A DNA stretch of 64,000 nt from contig OZ242189.1 in assembly GCA_965205725.1 (NCBI GenBank), forward strand, positions 744,001 through 808,000. Direction: 5' to 3'. This DNA is from G965205725 sp965205725 (GTDB lineage: Bacteria > Pseudomonadota > Gammaproteobacteria > Pseudomonadales > Halieaceae). The notes under the pieces are model-generated. The model saw nothing but the letters and a program-made list of their open reading frames with translations. It was not told the DNA's origin and did no database searches. Shown here piece after piece: positions 27,381 through 36,280 of the stretch (position 1 is its first letter; each line of letters opens with the position of its first letter). The position numbers were made by a program, and so were the translations under genes.

Positions 27381-28363
27381 AGCGCTGCTTCATATTGGTT
27401 CTGGCGTTGCTGCCAATTTTGGCAATAGAGCAGGCGAGCGCTCATCGCTTTGCCCCTTCTTTGTTGCGTATCTTTGAGACCGGCTCTGAAGACTATAACG
27501 TGGTTTGGAAAACACCCGCGCAGGCGACCTCAAACGTGCCATTGGTGCCCGTGTTCCCGGCTACATGTGCGGCGCTGAACGGCAGCGGCGAAGCGCTGGA
27601 AGGTACGGGTGTTATTCGGCAGTGGCGGATGCGCTGTGCGGGCGGGCTGGTCGGCGCGGTTATCGCGGTATCAGGCTTAGCGGAAAATCAGTCTTCAGTT
27701 TTATTCTCGCTGGAAAACCTGGACGGCAGTTTTTATCAATCATTACTCAATACAGAGCAGAGTTTCTTCACAGTGCCGGCTGAGCCCGCTGCTGTCACTG
27801 TCATTAAGGAATACAGTGGGCTTGGGGTCGAACATATATGGAGCGGCATTGATCATTTGCTATTTGTGTTTGGTCTGTTACTTCTTGTCGGTGGCGGTAA
27901 ACGGCTGGTATGGACAATCACCTCATTTACACTGGGCCACTCAATAACTCTGTCGCTGGTTACTCTGGGCTTTTTCGAGTACCCGGTTGCGTGGGTGGAG
28001 TTTGCAATCGCGCTGAGTATCTTTATGTTGGCTGTAGAGCTGGCCAGGCCGGATAAAGGCGGCCTCTTTCGCGCTTACCCCTGGTGGTTGGCCGGTGGTT
28101 TCGGATTACTGCACGGCATGGGCTTCGCCGGTGCGCTTGCAGAAGTGGGTTTGCCGCAGGCAGAGCTACCTTTGGCTTTGCTGTTCTTCAATGTCGGTAT
28201 TGAAATAGGGCAGTTGCTGTTTATCTGTGGAGCCTGGGGAACAGGGCTGCTGCTACGCGGATTTCTGCAAGACTGGCAACAGCGGTTGCTGCCAGTGCCT
28301 GTCTATGTACTGGGCGCGCTGTCGGCAATGTGGTGTATTGAGCGGGGTCTGGAGGCGCTTTAG
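27377..28363 (+). CDS. HupE/UreJ-family membrane protein
   Basis: 328-aa membrane protein. The signal peptide ends near ASA (about 22) and is followed by a periplasmic domain of about 120 residues. Six or so membrane spans begin at the conserved GVEHIWSGIDHLLFVFGLL. The His/Asp residues in HxxxGxDHxxF and in TLGHSITL and LLHGMGFA are those thought to bind nickel or another metal in the HupE/UreJ family. GTG start overlapping the PPIase stop. No hydrogenase or urease gene is nearby, so the transported metal is uncertain. Confidence 0.85.
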   Translation: MKRCFILVLALLPILAIEQASAHRFAPSLLRIFETGSEDYNVVWKTPAQATSNVPLVPVFPATCAALNGSGEALEGTGVIRQWRMRCAGGLVGAVIAVSGLAENQSSVLFSLENLDGSFYQSLLNTEQSFFTVPAEPAAVTVIKEYSGLGVEHIWSGIDHLLFVFGLLLLVGGGKRLVWTITSFTLGHSITLSLVTLGFFEYPVAWVEFAIALSIFMLAVELARPDKGGLFRAYPWWLAGGFGLLHGMGFAGALAEVGLPQAELPLALLFFNVGIEIGQLLFICGAWGTGLLLRGFLQDWQQRLLPVPVYVLGALSAMWCIERGLEAL

Positions 28364-28395
28364 CAGTGCCCCCAGAGGCGCCGGAAGTCGCCTGC

Positions 28396-29169
28396 CTATT
28401 GGTTGCCAGGGTATTGGCTGCCCAGGTCGATCATCGGATGCAATGCCAGCTCTACTCCCTCGCGGATGAAGTTTTTGTTCTCCAGAATATTGCGGCGACG
28501 GACGTAGTCACCAGACGAAGAGCGGGTGTCGATGGCTTCCGTTGCGTCCATGCCGCCCATTGAGGAAAGCACTCGCTTTAAATCCATGGTATAGACGTTC
28601 ACCCACAGTGAGGCGCCTTTGGCGGCCCTGTTCCAGTCAAAGTCTGAAGATACGCCGTCACTGGGGCCCTGCAAGCTGGGTTTTCGGGAGACCCCATCCC
28701 AGCGTGCCAGGTGCTTCAGGCCCCCTGAGAAGCTGATGTCCTTTTCGATGATATCAGTGAAAACAATGGCATCAATATTGTCGCTCTGCCTGAGAACGTC
28801 GCGCACATTGATGAGTGCCAGAGTAAAGGTTTTCTGGTTGACTCTGCCAGAAGTTGGATCAACAGGGTCGCCGTAAATGCGGATCGCTGTTTTCCACTGC
28901 TGCTGAAAACGCCGCTGGGGGGCAACCCTAAAGCCGTTCTCTGCAAGGTAATCCGCGACGACCTCGTCCACTTCGTCTTCAGAGTTCTCCAAATAGCTGC
29001 GAGTGGCTCCCCCCAGGTTGATGGACGCGATAATGACGCGCTTGATACTACTGCTGTTAAATAGTTCCCGGTCGAACTCGAAGGGATAAACCGTTTGGTT
29101 GTAGGACGGCGAACCGGAACAAGCGGTCAGCAGTGCTGCGGTGCAGATTAGGAAAATGATGCGATTCAT
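28396..29169 (-). CDS. Lipoprotein of unknown function
   Basis: 257 aa with a lipoprotein signal (MNRIIFLICTAALLTACSG, Cys17). The mature domain resembles soluble periplasmic proteins with an alternating alpha/beta pattern (SIKRVIIASINLGG, DNIDAIVFTDIIEKDISFSGG), possibly an ABC-type-transport-auxiliary-like or NHL-unrelated fold; I do not recognise a family. Convergent with the HupE-like gene. No partner gene on the same strand, so it is probably monocistronic. Confidence 0.78.
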   Translation of the reverse strand: MNRIIFLICTAALLTACSGSPSYNQTVYPFEFDRELFNSSSIKRVIIASINLGGATRSYLENSEDEVDEVVADYLAENGFRVAPQRRFQQQWKTAIRIYGDPVDPTSGRVNQKTFTLALINVRDVLRQSDNIDAIVFTDIIEKDISFSGGLKHLARWDGVSRKPSLQGPSDGVSSDFDWNRAAKGASLWVNVYTMDLKRVLSSMGGMDATEAIDTRSSSGDYVRRRNILENKNFIREGVELALHPMIDLGSQYPGNQ

Positions 29170-29329
29170 GGCAAACCTCAGTAACAGATTGGCGCCATGT
29201 TAACAAACTACCCAATGTGGCGTCTAAAGCGCTGGCAACTACCTGTCAGTTTCGCAGTGGGATCTGCAAACACCGGAGCCTGGATGGCAGGCAAATATCA
29301 GTTTGGCCAGGTATCATCATTGACAATGC

Positions 29330-29367
29330 CAGGCCATGGTGAAATTGTCAGGCCCTGGTGAAGTTGT
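29330..29367 (+). repeat. 19-bp imperfect tandem repeat upstream of thioesterase gene
   Basis: Two adjacent 19-bp units (29330-29348 and 29349-29367) differing at two positions, both containing TGGTGAA. They lie about 60 nt before the thioesterase start, in a 260-nt gap that otherwise shows no gene. Confidence 0.6.
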
Positions 29368-29429
29368 ATAGTGCCTCTAATTCAGCCGCAGGTGTGCTGT
29401 TTGGGTGCTGTTTGAGTCAAGGAGACAAC

Positions 29430-29837
29430 ATGCGCGAATTACCTGAGGGGTTTAAGTCCCTGACGGGCATTAGCCCGGCGGAAGATCACATAGGCCCCTT
29501 CTACTACCGCAAGGGAGAGACAGGGCTTGAGCTTGGTTTTCTGGCAACCGCAGAAAATTGTAATGGCATAGGCACGGTTCATGGCGGCGTGCTCATGTGC
29601 TTTGCGGACTACGTGGTGACCATGCTGGCTCTGTCTGGTGTAAAGGAGAACTGCGCGACTATCAGTTTTACCAGTGATTTTGTCTCTGGTGCCAGGCTGG
29701 GTGACTGGCTTGAGGGAACCGGTGAGGTGGTGCGACGCAGTGGGTCTGTGACCTTTGTACGGGGGCAACTACAGGTCGGCGATAAAACAGTCCTCACCTT
29801 CCAGGCTGTGATGCGCCGGCTGAAAAAAGAAGGCTGA
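29430..29837 (+). CDS. PaaI-type hotdog-fold thioesterase
   Basis: 135-aa acyl-CoA thioesterase family protein. The start at 29430 follows an AAGGAGA site. The catalytic-loop segment GTVHGGVLMCFADYVV is the PaaI/YbdB signature. Acts on small or aromatic acyl-CoAs in relatives; the substrate here is unknown. Its stop overlaps the DUF3301 start (TGATG). Confidence 0.87.
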   Translation: MRELPEGFKSLTGISPAEDHIGPFYYRKGETGLELGFLATAENCNGIGTVHGGVLMCFADYVVTMLALSGVKENCATISFTSDFVSGARLGDWLEGTGEVVRRSGSVTFVRGQLQVGDKTVLTFQAVMRRLKKEG

Positions 29838-30151
29838 TGAATCTGGCACTGGCGGACGTGTTTCTTCTACTGGCTGTTGGAGCCGCGGTTACCTGGTTTC
29901 TAACCGGGTTGCGAGTGCGTGAATTAGCTTTGCAGGCGGCGCGGCGAGCCTGTAGTAAAGAGGGCGTTCAGTTGCTCGATGAAACAGTGAGTGGCAGGCG
30001 GGTCTCCCTGAGTCGTGATGCCCACGGGCACTGGCGAGTGTGGCGCCAGTTTTATTTTGAATACAGTTTAGATGGGCGGCATCGTCGCCCAGGCCATGTG
30101 ATCATGCTGGGTGGCCGTTTGCAGGCCCTGGTTATGACAGAGCCTGAGTAA
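29837..30151 (+). CDS. DUF3301 membrane-anchored protein
   Basis: 104-aa protein with one N-terminal membrane span (about 3-22), then an arginine-rich soluble part containing SRDAHGHWRVWRQFYFEYSLDG and a C-terminal GHVIMLGGRLQALVM. This layout matches DUF3301, a gammaproteobacterial family of unknown function. Translationally coupled to the thioesterase. Confidence 0.82.
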   Translation: MNLALADVFLLLAVGAAVTWFLTGLRVRELALQAARRACSKEGVQLLDETVSGRRVSLSRDAHGHWRVWRQFYFEYSLDGRHRRPGHVIMLGGRLQALVMTEPE

Positions 30152-30156
30152 CACCT

Positions 30157-30513
30157 TTAACTGCCGCGATAAACACACCCCGAGGTACAGGTTTCGCGAA
30201 TTTCAATGCGGCTGAGTAGTGGTAGCCCTGGTTTGAGTTTCTCCCAAATCCAGCGAGCGATATTTTCACTGGTGGGGTTTTCCAGCCCCGGAATTTCGTT
30301 GAGGTAATTGTGGTCAAGTTGGGCGCGAAGTGGTGCGAAGCACTGTTTGATATCCCCGAAATCCATAACCCAGCCAGAGTCTGCCCCCACTGCGCCAGAG
30401 ACGGTCAGACATACCTGAAACGAGTGGCCGTGCAGACGGGCGCATTTATGCCCTTCCGGCACATTGGGCAAGCGATGGGCTGCTTCAAAATGAAATTCCT
30501 TGTAGATATCCAT
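30157..30513 (-). CDS. queD: 6-carboxy-5,6,7,8-tetrahydropterin synthase
   Basis: Second step of queuosine (7-deazaguanine) synthesis, converting dihydroneopterin triphosphate. 118 aa from ATG 30513 (MDIYKEFHFEAAHRL), close to E. coli QueD (121 aa); the open frame continues upstream but is not conserved in character. The Zn ligands are His in FEAAHRL and in LHGHSFQ. The catalytic Cys is in EGHKCARLHGH, and the C-terminal IEIRETCTSGCVY is conserved. The IS630 element begins 137 nt upstream of this start and may have replaced its native promoter. Confidence 0.9.
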   Translation of the reverse strand: MDIYKEFHFEAAHRLPNVPEGHKCARLHGHSFQVCLTVSGAVGADSGWVMDFGDIKQCFAPLRAQLDHNYLNEIPGLENPTSENIARWIWEKLKPGLPLLSRIEIRETCTSGCVYRGS

Positions 30514-30649
30514 GGGTTCAAGTTCGCCAAATCTGTACTGGGGCGCACATTTTACCTCTAAAAAAGCGGGGTATTTAAGTCGCTGCGCACTCCAGACCAG
30601 GTTTGCCACAAAAGTACCCCGGAAAAATTGACAAACAGCCACCTGCCTA

Positions 30650-31807
30650 GTGTTCTGTCCGATTAATTAATTGAATTATTTTCAGTAAAAATTGTCGTAT
30701 GTTTATCTCACTAATGAGGATCATACGATGGCGCGACCAGGTGCTGAGGTTGTACTGAATGAAGAGGAAGAAGCCGAGCTCAAACGATGGCGTCACCGGC
30801 GCAACACAACCGCTGGATTGCATTTTCGAGCAGGTATCGTACTGGATTGTGCTGCGGGATATTCGGGTGAAGAAATCGCCGAACGACACCATACGTCCAA
30901 GCAAACAATATCCAAGTGGCGCGGTCGATTTGCGCGAGATCGACTCGCAGGTTTATCGGATGCCCCGCGCAGTGGTCAACCCCGAAAGCACGACGATGAA
31001 CAGGTTCAGGCTGTGCTGGAAGCGACACTAAACAGTAAACCCAAGAAGGCGACGCATTGGAGCGTTCGCAGTCTGTCCAAAGATCTTGGGGTGCCACGCG
31101 ATTTTGTTCACCGAATCTGGCGGGCATTCGGCCTCAAACCCCATCTATCCCACAGCTTCAAGCTATCTACTGACCCCCACTTTATTGAAAAAGTGAGGGA
31201 CATTGTTGGGCTGTACCTCGATCCACCCGATAAAGCCCTGGTTTTATGTGTAGACGAGAAAAGCCAAATACAGGCGCTGGATCGCACACAACCTTCTTTG
31301 CCTATGAATTACGGCTCGCCAGAAAGCCATACCCACGACTATCGGCGGTACGGCACTACTACGCTATTTGCGGCCTTGGATATTGCCACAGGCAGAGTGA
31401 TTGGTAAGCTCAAGCGTCGCCACAGAAGCATCGAATTTATTAGTTTTTTGCGACACATTGATTGCCAGGTACCGGCCAACCTGGATGTCCATCTAATCCT
31501 GGATAACTACGGCACCCATAAGACTGCGAAGGTAAAGAATTGGCTATTACGTCACCCGAGATTTCATTGCCATTTCACGCCAACGTACAGCTCGTGGATG
31601 AATCTGGTGGAGCGTTTTTTTGCGACACTCACAGAGCATCAGTTACGACGGGGGACGCACCGTTCGGTGCCTGCTCTTGAAAAAGCGATACGTGAATATC
31701 TCGATCTTCATAATGAAGAACCGAAGCCATTTCGATGGACAAAATCAGCTGATGAGATTATTGAATCAGTGAATAGCGTACTTAAACGAATTAATCGGAC
31801 AGGACAC
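30650..31807 (+). mobile_element. IS630-family insertion sequence, complete
   Basis: About 1158 bp flanked by the TA dinucleotide that IS630 elements duplicate on insertion (30648-30649 and 31808-31809). The ends are inverted repeats: GTGTTCTGTCCGATTAATT at the left matches the complement of the right end with one mismatch (GTGTCCTGTCCGATTAATT). One transposase gene fills the element. The flanks show no deletion, suggesting recent insertion. Confidence 0.9.
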
Positions 31808-31810
31808 TAG
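30728..31810 (+). CDS. IS630-family transposase
   Basis: 360 aa from ATG 30728 (MARPGAEVVLNEEEEAEL), a better start than the 12-codon extension. N-terminal helix-turn-helix (YSGEEIAERHHTSKQTISKWRGRF), then the DDE domain: first Asp in LCVDEKSQIQALDR, second in LILDNYGTHK, Glu in WMNLVERFFATL. Intact and full length. The stop codon TAG is completed by the TA target duplication and the next flanking base, so the host DNA supplies the stop. Confidence 0.93.
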   Translation: MARPGAEVVLNEEEEAELKRWRHRRNTTAGLHFRAGIVLDCAAGYSGEEIAERHHTSKQTISKWRGRFARDRLAGLSDAPRSGQPRKHDDEQVQAVLEATLNSKPKKATHWSVRSLSKDLGVPRDFVHRIWRAFGLKPHLSHSFKLSTDPHFIEKVRDIVGLYLDPPDKALVLCVDEKSQIQALDRTQPSLPMNYGSPESHTHDYRRYGTTTLFAALDIATGRVIGKLKRRHRSIEFISFLRHIDCQVPANLDVHLILDNYGTHKTAKVKNWLLRHPRFHCHFTPTYSSWMNLVERFFATLTEHQLRRGTHRSVPALEKAIREYLDLHNEEPKPFRWTKSADEIIESVNSVLKRINRTGH

Positions 31811-32165
31811 TAGGTTTGCCCGAGCCCTGCAAAAACAGGCGCGGCTGGAGCTGGGCCTGAGCGGGCGGTTGCATTTTTAGGCCAGGCTGTTCTGTTAGGG
31901 CCAGGGTCAGCAAGTGCCACAGCCAACCACAGCCGGACTCTTAATGTGCCTCAAACCCGCCCCGCAGTTGCAGTGAGACCGACAAGCTGGGCGGGGCTCC
32001 AGTGAGCGATGGGAGTGAACTGTGCGAAGGCTTGCAGTGTTAGCGTTTTGCACTACTATGGTTTGCACTACTATGGTTTGCACTATGTATGGTGCGGAGA
32101 GGGTGCGGATTGAGGGTGCAGGTCAAGAATCCTGGTAATGTATAGGCTTTACTTTGAATAACCCC
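31808..32165. other. Gene-free stretch between IS630 and holB
   Basis: About 350 nt without a credible gene. It has a GC-rich first part and, at 32046-32091, three tandem copies of a 15-bp unit close to GTTTGCACTACTATG, the third diverged. No clear promoter hexamers were found in front of holB. Confidence 0.5.
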
Positions 32166-32183
32166 ATGTTGAATAACCCCATG
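32154..32183 (+). repeat. 15-bp perfect tandem repeat at the holB start
   Basis: TTGAATAACCCCATG occurs twice in a row (32154-32168, 32169-32183). Each copy ends in an ATG that could start holB, and the unit keeps the reading frame. Confidence 0.85.
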
Positions 32184-33116
32184 CCCCGAGCCCCACTGCC
32201 ATGGCAGGTTGATAGCTGGCAGCAGTTGACTCGTGCGCTGGATGGCGGGCGGTTGCCGCACGCTTTGTTAATATCAGGTAGTGCAGGAATCGGGAAGAAC
32301 CATTTTGCGCAGGCGCTGACAGCTTTATTGCTGTGTCAATCGCCAGAGGCCGGCACTGCCTGTGCGCGTTGCCGCTCTTGCGGTCTCTTGCAGGCGGGTA
32401 CTCATACGGATTTACTGGCGCTCTCACTCGAGGACGGTAGCCGTCAAATCAAGGTCGATCAAATTCGAACCCTGGGAGCATTTGCCAATAAGACCGCCAG
32501 CCTCGGTCGACGAAAGATTATATCGCTGGCTGATGCCGACAGTATGAATCTTAGTGCGGCCAACGCCTTACTGAAGAACCTTGAGGAGCCCTCGGCCGAT
32601 ACCCACCTTATTTTGGTTGCCGATAACCTCGGGCGGCTTGTTCCCACCGTTCGATCACGCTGCCAAAATATTGCTCTGCCTGATCCAGGCTTGCAGCAGA
32701 GTACAACCTGGCTGCAACACATTTGTGGAGATTTAGACCAGGCCGCTTCGCTTTTGACAGCAGCGCGTGGCAAGCCATTGGCCGCTGCGGCAATGTTTGC
32801 AAAAGATAAGCTAGCAGCACATTTGCGTTTAGAGCATGGCTTAAGTGCGCTGATAGACGGCAGTATTTCACCACTGGAGTTCCCCCGGCTAGTGAAGGAC
32901 GAACAACTGGAACAGGTGCTCGGCCTGCTGAGTCAGGCTTTAGAGCAACACATTCGCTCACGGGTTGCGGGTGGTGAGAGGCAGTTGGCACCTCAGTTTC
33001 TGGCACTGGACGATTTACAGCTAATACGGCGGCAGGTTAGCGCTGGCGCTAACCCAAACCGCCAACTGTGTATTGAGTCGGTAGCCATGCAGCTTGTTGA
33101 AGTATTAGAACGCTGA
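32166..33116 (+). CDS. holB: DNA polymerase III delta-prime subunit
   Basis: Clamp-loader subunit. 316 aa from ATG 32166, or 311 from ATG 32181; the tandem repeat makes the start ambiguous, and TTG at 32154 is also in frame. Walker A-like GSAGIGK, the zinc-module cysteines in CARCRSC and the SRC motif (TVRSRCQNIALP) identify it. Delta-prime does not hydrolyse ATP, so the loop is structural. Followed by a PilZ gene, as usual in gammaproteobacteria. Confidence 0.9.
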   Translation: MLNNPMPRAPLPWQVDSWQQLTRALDGGRLPHALLISGSAGIGKNHFAQALTALLLCQSPEAGTACARCRSCGLLQAGTHTDLLALSLEDGSRQIKVDQIRTLGAFANKTASLGRRKIISLADADSMNLSAANALLKNLEEPSADTHLILVADNLGRLVPTVRSRCQNIALPDPGLQQSTTWLQHICGDLDQAASLLTAARGKPLAAAAMFAKDKLAAHLRLEHGLSALIDGSISPLEFPRLVKDEQLEQVLGLLSQALEQHIRSRVAGGERQLAPQFLALDDLQLIRRQVSAGANPNRQLCIESVAMQLVEVLER

Positions 33117-33168
33117 CGGTGATGGTGCTAGAATGCGTCGCCTATACAGCCGATAAAAGATCAGCCAG

Positions 33169-33516
33169 ATGAGCCAGCAAGGTGGTCGCAACGGTATTTT
33201 GTCGCTGACAATAAAAGACAGAGCAGTTCTTTATTCTGCGTACATGCCGTATCTGATCCACGGCGGTTTATTCGTTCCAACTGACCAGCCTTATAACATC
33301 GGTGACGAAGTGTTTATGTTGCTGAATCTCATGGATGAGCCCGCTAAAATTCCCATTGCTGGCGAGGTGGTCTGGGTAACTCCGCGTGGCGCGCAGGGCA
33401 ATCGCACCGCTGGAATTGGGGTTCAGTTTAGCGCAGAAGATGCCACCGCCAATGCAAAAATAGAAAGTCACCTGGCTGGCTCGCTGGAGTCGAACCGTCC
33501 CACGCACACGATGTAG
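33169..33516 (+). CDS. PilZ-domain protein (type IV pilus-associated type)
   Basis: 115 aa. The sequence LSLTIKDRAVLYSAYMPYLIHGGLFVPT and GDEVFMLLNLMDEPAKIPIAGEVVWVTP matches the short PilZ protein next to holB needed for type IV pilus assembly in Pseudomonas and Xanthomonas. It lacks the RxxxR c-di-GMP-binding motif, as those proteins do. It lies 52 nt after holB. tatD, which usually follows, is not here. Confidence 0.88.
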   Translation: MSQQGGRNGILSLTIKDRAVLYSAYMPYLIHGGLFVPTDQPYNIGDEVFMLLNLMDEPAKIPIAGEVVWVTPRGAQGNRTAGIGVQFSAEDATANAKIESHLAGSLESNRPTHTM

Positions 33517-33555
33517 GTCTCATTTAACGCTATAAAGCCTGAATTTATATAGCAT

Positions 33556-34602
33556 ATGCAGCAAAAACTGTTTCTATCCGGGATTGTTGAAGGCTTCTAT
33601 GGTCGGCAGTGGCGTTGGTGTGACCGGTTTGATTATGCCAGCTATCTGGCCGAGATGGGTCTGAATAGCTATCTGTACTGCCCGAAGGGCGACCCCTATC
33701 TGCGCAAACAGTGGCGTCAGCAGTGGCCTGCCGCCGACCTTGCAGCGCTGTCAAAGTTATCTCAGAAGTGCAGTGCGGTGGGGGTTAACTGGGGAGTGGG
33801 GCTATCTCCCTACCAGCTCTATCTCAGCTATGGCGTTCGAGAACGCGGTGAATTGAAGCAGAAAATCGAGCAAATCAACGATCTAAACGGTGTTTTGCTA
33901 GCGATACTATTTGACGACATGCCTGGGGATTTTGATCAGCTTGCGCACCGGCAGGCGGAAATTGTTGCAGATATCAGTCACTGGAGTCATGCGGAGCGTA
34001 TTCTCGTCTGCCCAACTTATTATTCCTTTGATAGCCAGTTGCAGCACTTGTTCGGCGCAATGCCCGAGAACTATTGGTCAGAGCTGGGCCGCTTGCTGCC
34101 GCGCCAGGCAGACATATTCTGGACCGGCAATGAAGTGTGCTCGGCGGCGATTTCGGTAGATGATGTGCGGAGTATTAGCAGTTTGCTGTGCCGCGCTCCG
34201 ATTTTGTGGGACAACTATCCGGTCAATGACGGCGCAAAATCCAGTAATTTTTTGTACCTCAAGCCTCTGGCGAACCGCAGTGAAACACTGGCGACGGTGA
34301 CCACGGGGCATGTCTGTAACCCGATGAGCCAGCCAGCGCTGTCTCTTGGGCCGCTATCGGGCCTCGCTGCACTTTACGCAGAGACAGTGCTGCCGTGGGC
34401 ACACTATTACGACGGCGAACTCGCCGCTCGCCTCAGCCGTGATACACCAATATTTCAACAGGTGGGGCTGACCGGGTTGAGCGCAGACCAGCGGCTGGAT
34501 TACAAACATGCCTACGCTCGATTAGACTGCCCGGCAGCCGCAGAGGTTGTCGAATGGCTCGACAATAAATACGAGTTCGATCCCGATTGCCTGACTGACT
34601 AG
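33556..34602 (+). CDS. GH84-family beta-N-acetylglucosaminidase domain protein
   Basis: 348-aa glycoside hydrolase of the hyaluronidase/O-GlcNAcase family. The N-terminal GIVEGFYGRQW and the catalytic Asp pair in AILFDDMPGDF are diagnostic. No signal peptide is seen, so the enzyme is probably cytoplasmic, and it consists of little more than the catalytic barrel. It could trim GlcNAc from recycled cell-wall or chitin fragments or from proteins; the substrate cannot be told from sequence. Starts 39 nt after the PilZ gene. Confidence 0.87.
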   Translation: MQQKLFLSGIVEGFYGRQWRWCDRFDYASYLAEMGLNSYLYCPKGDPYLRKQWRQQWPAADLAALSKLSQKCSAVGVNWGVGLSPYQLYLSYGVRERGELKQKIEQINDLNGVLLAILFDDMPGDFDQLAHRQAEIVADISHWSHAERILVCPTYYSFDSQLQHLFGAMPENYWSELGRLLPRQADIFWTGNEVCSAAISVDDVRSISSLLCRAPILWDNYPVNDGAKSSNFLYLKPLANRSETLATVTTGHVCNPMSQPALSLGPLSGLAALYAETVLPWAHYYDGELAARLSRDTPIFQQVGLTGLSADQRLDYKHAYARLDCPAAAEVVEWLDNKYEFDPDCLTD

Positions 34603-34632
34603 GGAGCCTGTCCGCAGTAGAGCAGCCTTGAG

Positions 34633-34659
34633 TCCGACAGACTCCTGGAGCCTGTCGGA
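34633..34659. repeat. Inverted repeat (8-bp perfect stem) in intergenic region
   Basis: TCCGACAG at 34633-34640 pairs with CTGTCGGA at 34652-34659 across an 11-nt loop. No T run follows, so a classical terminator is unlikely. The right arm overlaps a GGAGCCTGTC word repeated elsewhere in the window. Confidence 0.55.
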
Positions 34660-34848
34660 TGCAGGCGTTCGTCACGGGGGAAAGGCAATTCCTCCGGTTG
34701 ATCACAACCGGGCTTTATGGCAAAATCGCGCCCTTTTGTGGCGACCTGTCGAAGTCATAAACCGCATCTATATTTTTCCTGCTAATCAGCAACTTAAGGG
34801 AATTATTTGAAGCAGTTTAAATAGCGGCATTGGGTAGCCAGAGTTTTA

Positions 34849-34934
<86 letters not shown>

Positions 34935-34955
34935 ATTTATCTCTGAGGACGAATC

Positions 34956-36278
34956 ATGCAGGTTTTTATCGAGACGACGTCTGGTCTGGAGCGTCGATTA
35001 ACTGTCGGTGTTCCCGCAGAAAGAGTAGAGAGTGAGGTCAATACCCGTCTGCAAAAAGCCGCGAAGAATATCCGTCTCGACGGTTTCCGCCCGGGCAAAG
35101 TGCCCATGACAGTGATCAGGCAGCGCTTTGGCCCCGGCGTGCGCCAGGAGGTCGTAGGCGAGGTGATGAGTCAGTCTTTCTACGAAGCTGTGACTCAGGA
35201 AAACCTCCGTCCAGCCGGACAGCCCAGCATTGAACCCAAAATTATGGAGGCTGGCAAAGACCTCGAATACATTGCCACCTTCGAGATATTTCCGGAAATA
35301 GAATTCAGTGACATGCAAGGCTTTGACATCGAAAAGCCTAAATCTGAGGTTACCGCTGCCGATATAGATGAAATGATCGAGGTGTTTCGCAAACAACAAG
35401 GTTCCATGGAGGTTGTTGAGCGAGCTGCCAAAAATGGCGACGAGGTCACCATCGATTATATTGGTACTCGCGATGGTGAGGAATTTGACGGCGGCAGCTC
35501 AGAAGGTAGCAACCTGGTACTTGGCTCAGGCAGTATGATACAGGGTTTTGAATCAGGTATTGAAGGCATGAGCGCCAGCGAACAGAAAGTACTTGCTCTC
35601 AGCTTCCCTGACGACTATCACAACGAAGACTTAAAAGGAGCCGAGGTAGAGTTCAAAATCACCCTGCAAGCGGTAAAGGAGCAGGTATTGGCGGCTCTGG
35701 ATAATGAACTTTTCGCCAAATATGGTGTTGCGGAAGGTGGCGAGGAGACGTTTCGTGAAGAAATCGGCCAGAACATGGAACGAGAATTGGGCCATGCTGT
35801 AAAGAACGCGGTGAAGCGGCAGGTCATGGATGCCATCTACGAGGCGCACTCGTCGCAGGATGTGCCCAAGGCTTTGATTGATGCCGAAATCAGCAAGATG
35901 CGCAAGCAAATGCTCCAGCAGTTTAGCGCCGCCGGTACCCCTGAGCCCGACCTGGACTCGTTGTTGCCTGCCGATATGTTTCAAGATCAGGCGCAGCGCA
36001 GGGTAAAACTGGGCCTGATTCTCAGTGAATTTGTGAGCAGGGAAGAGCTAAAAGCAGATGCCGACAAGGTTCGTTCGACCATTGAAGAAATGGCTTCAAC
36101 TTACCAGGAGCCAGAAGAAGTAATTAGCTGGTACTACTCGAACCAGGAACAGTTGGCCAGTATCGAATCTACAGTGCTGGAGGAGCAGATAGTAGACAAG
36201 TTGCTGGAAAATGCTACCGTCACCGAGAAGGAATACAGCTACCAGGAAGCCTTGAAGCAGGGCCGGGAGAATCAATAG
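34956..36278 (+). CDS. tig: Trigger factor
   Basis: Ribosome-bound chaperone and prolyl isomerase that meets nascent chains at the exit tunnel. 440 aa, usual length. The ribosome-docking loop is GFRPGKVP (about 45-52). The FKBP-type domain (about 150-245) includes DEVTIDYIGTRDGEEFDGG, and the C-terminal part is the helical chaperone domain. Followed after 2 nt by clpP, giving the conserved tig-clpP-clpX-lon order. Confidence 0.96.
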   Translation: MQVFIETTSGLERRLTVGVPAERVESEVNTRLQKAAKNIRLDGFRPGKVPMTVIRQRFGPGVRQEVVGEVMSQSFYEAVTQENLRPAGQPSIEPKIMEAGKDLEYIATFEIFPEIEFSDMQGFDIEKPKSEVTAADIDEMIEVFRKQQGSMEVVERAAKNGDEVTIDYIGTRDGEEFDGGSSEGSNLVLGSGSMIQGFESGIEGMSASEQKVLALSFPDDYHNEDLKGAEVEFKITLQAVKEQVLAALDNELFAKYGVAEGGEETFREEIGQNMERELGHAVKNAVKRQVMDAIYEAHSSQDVPKALIDAEISKMRKQMLQQFSAAGTPEPDLDSLLPADMFQDQAQRRVKLGLILSEFVSREELKADADKVRSTIEEMASTYQEPEEVISWYYSNQEQLASIESTVLEEQIVDKLLENATVTEKEYSYQEALKQGRENQ

Positions 36279-36280
36279 TA

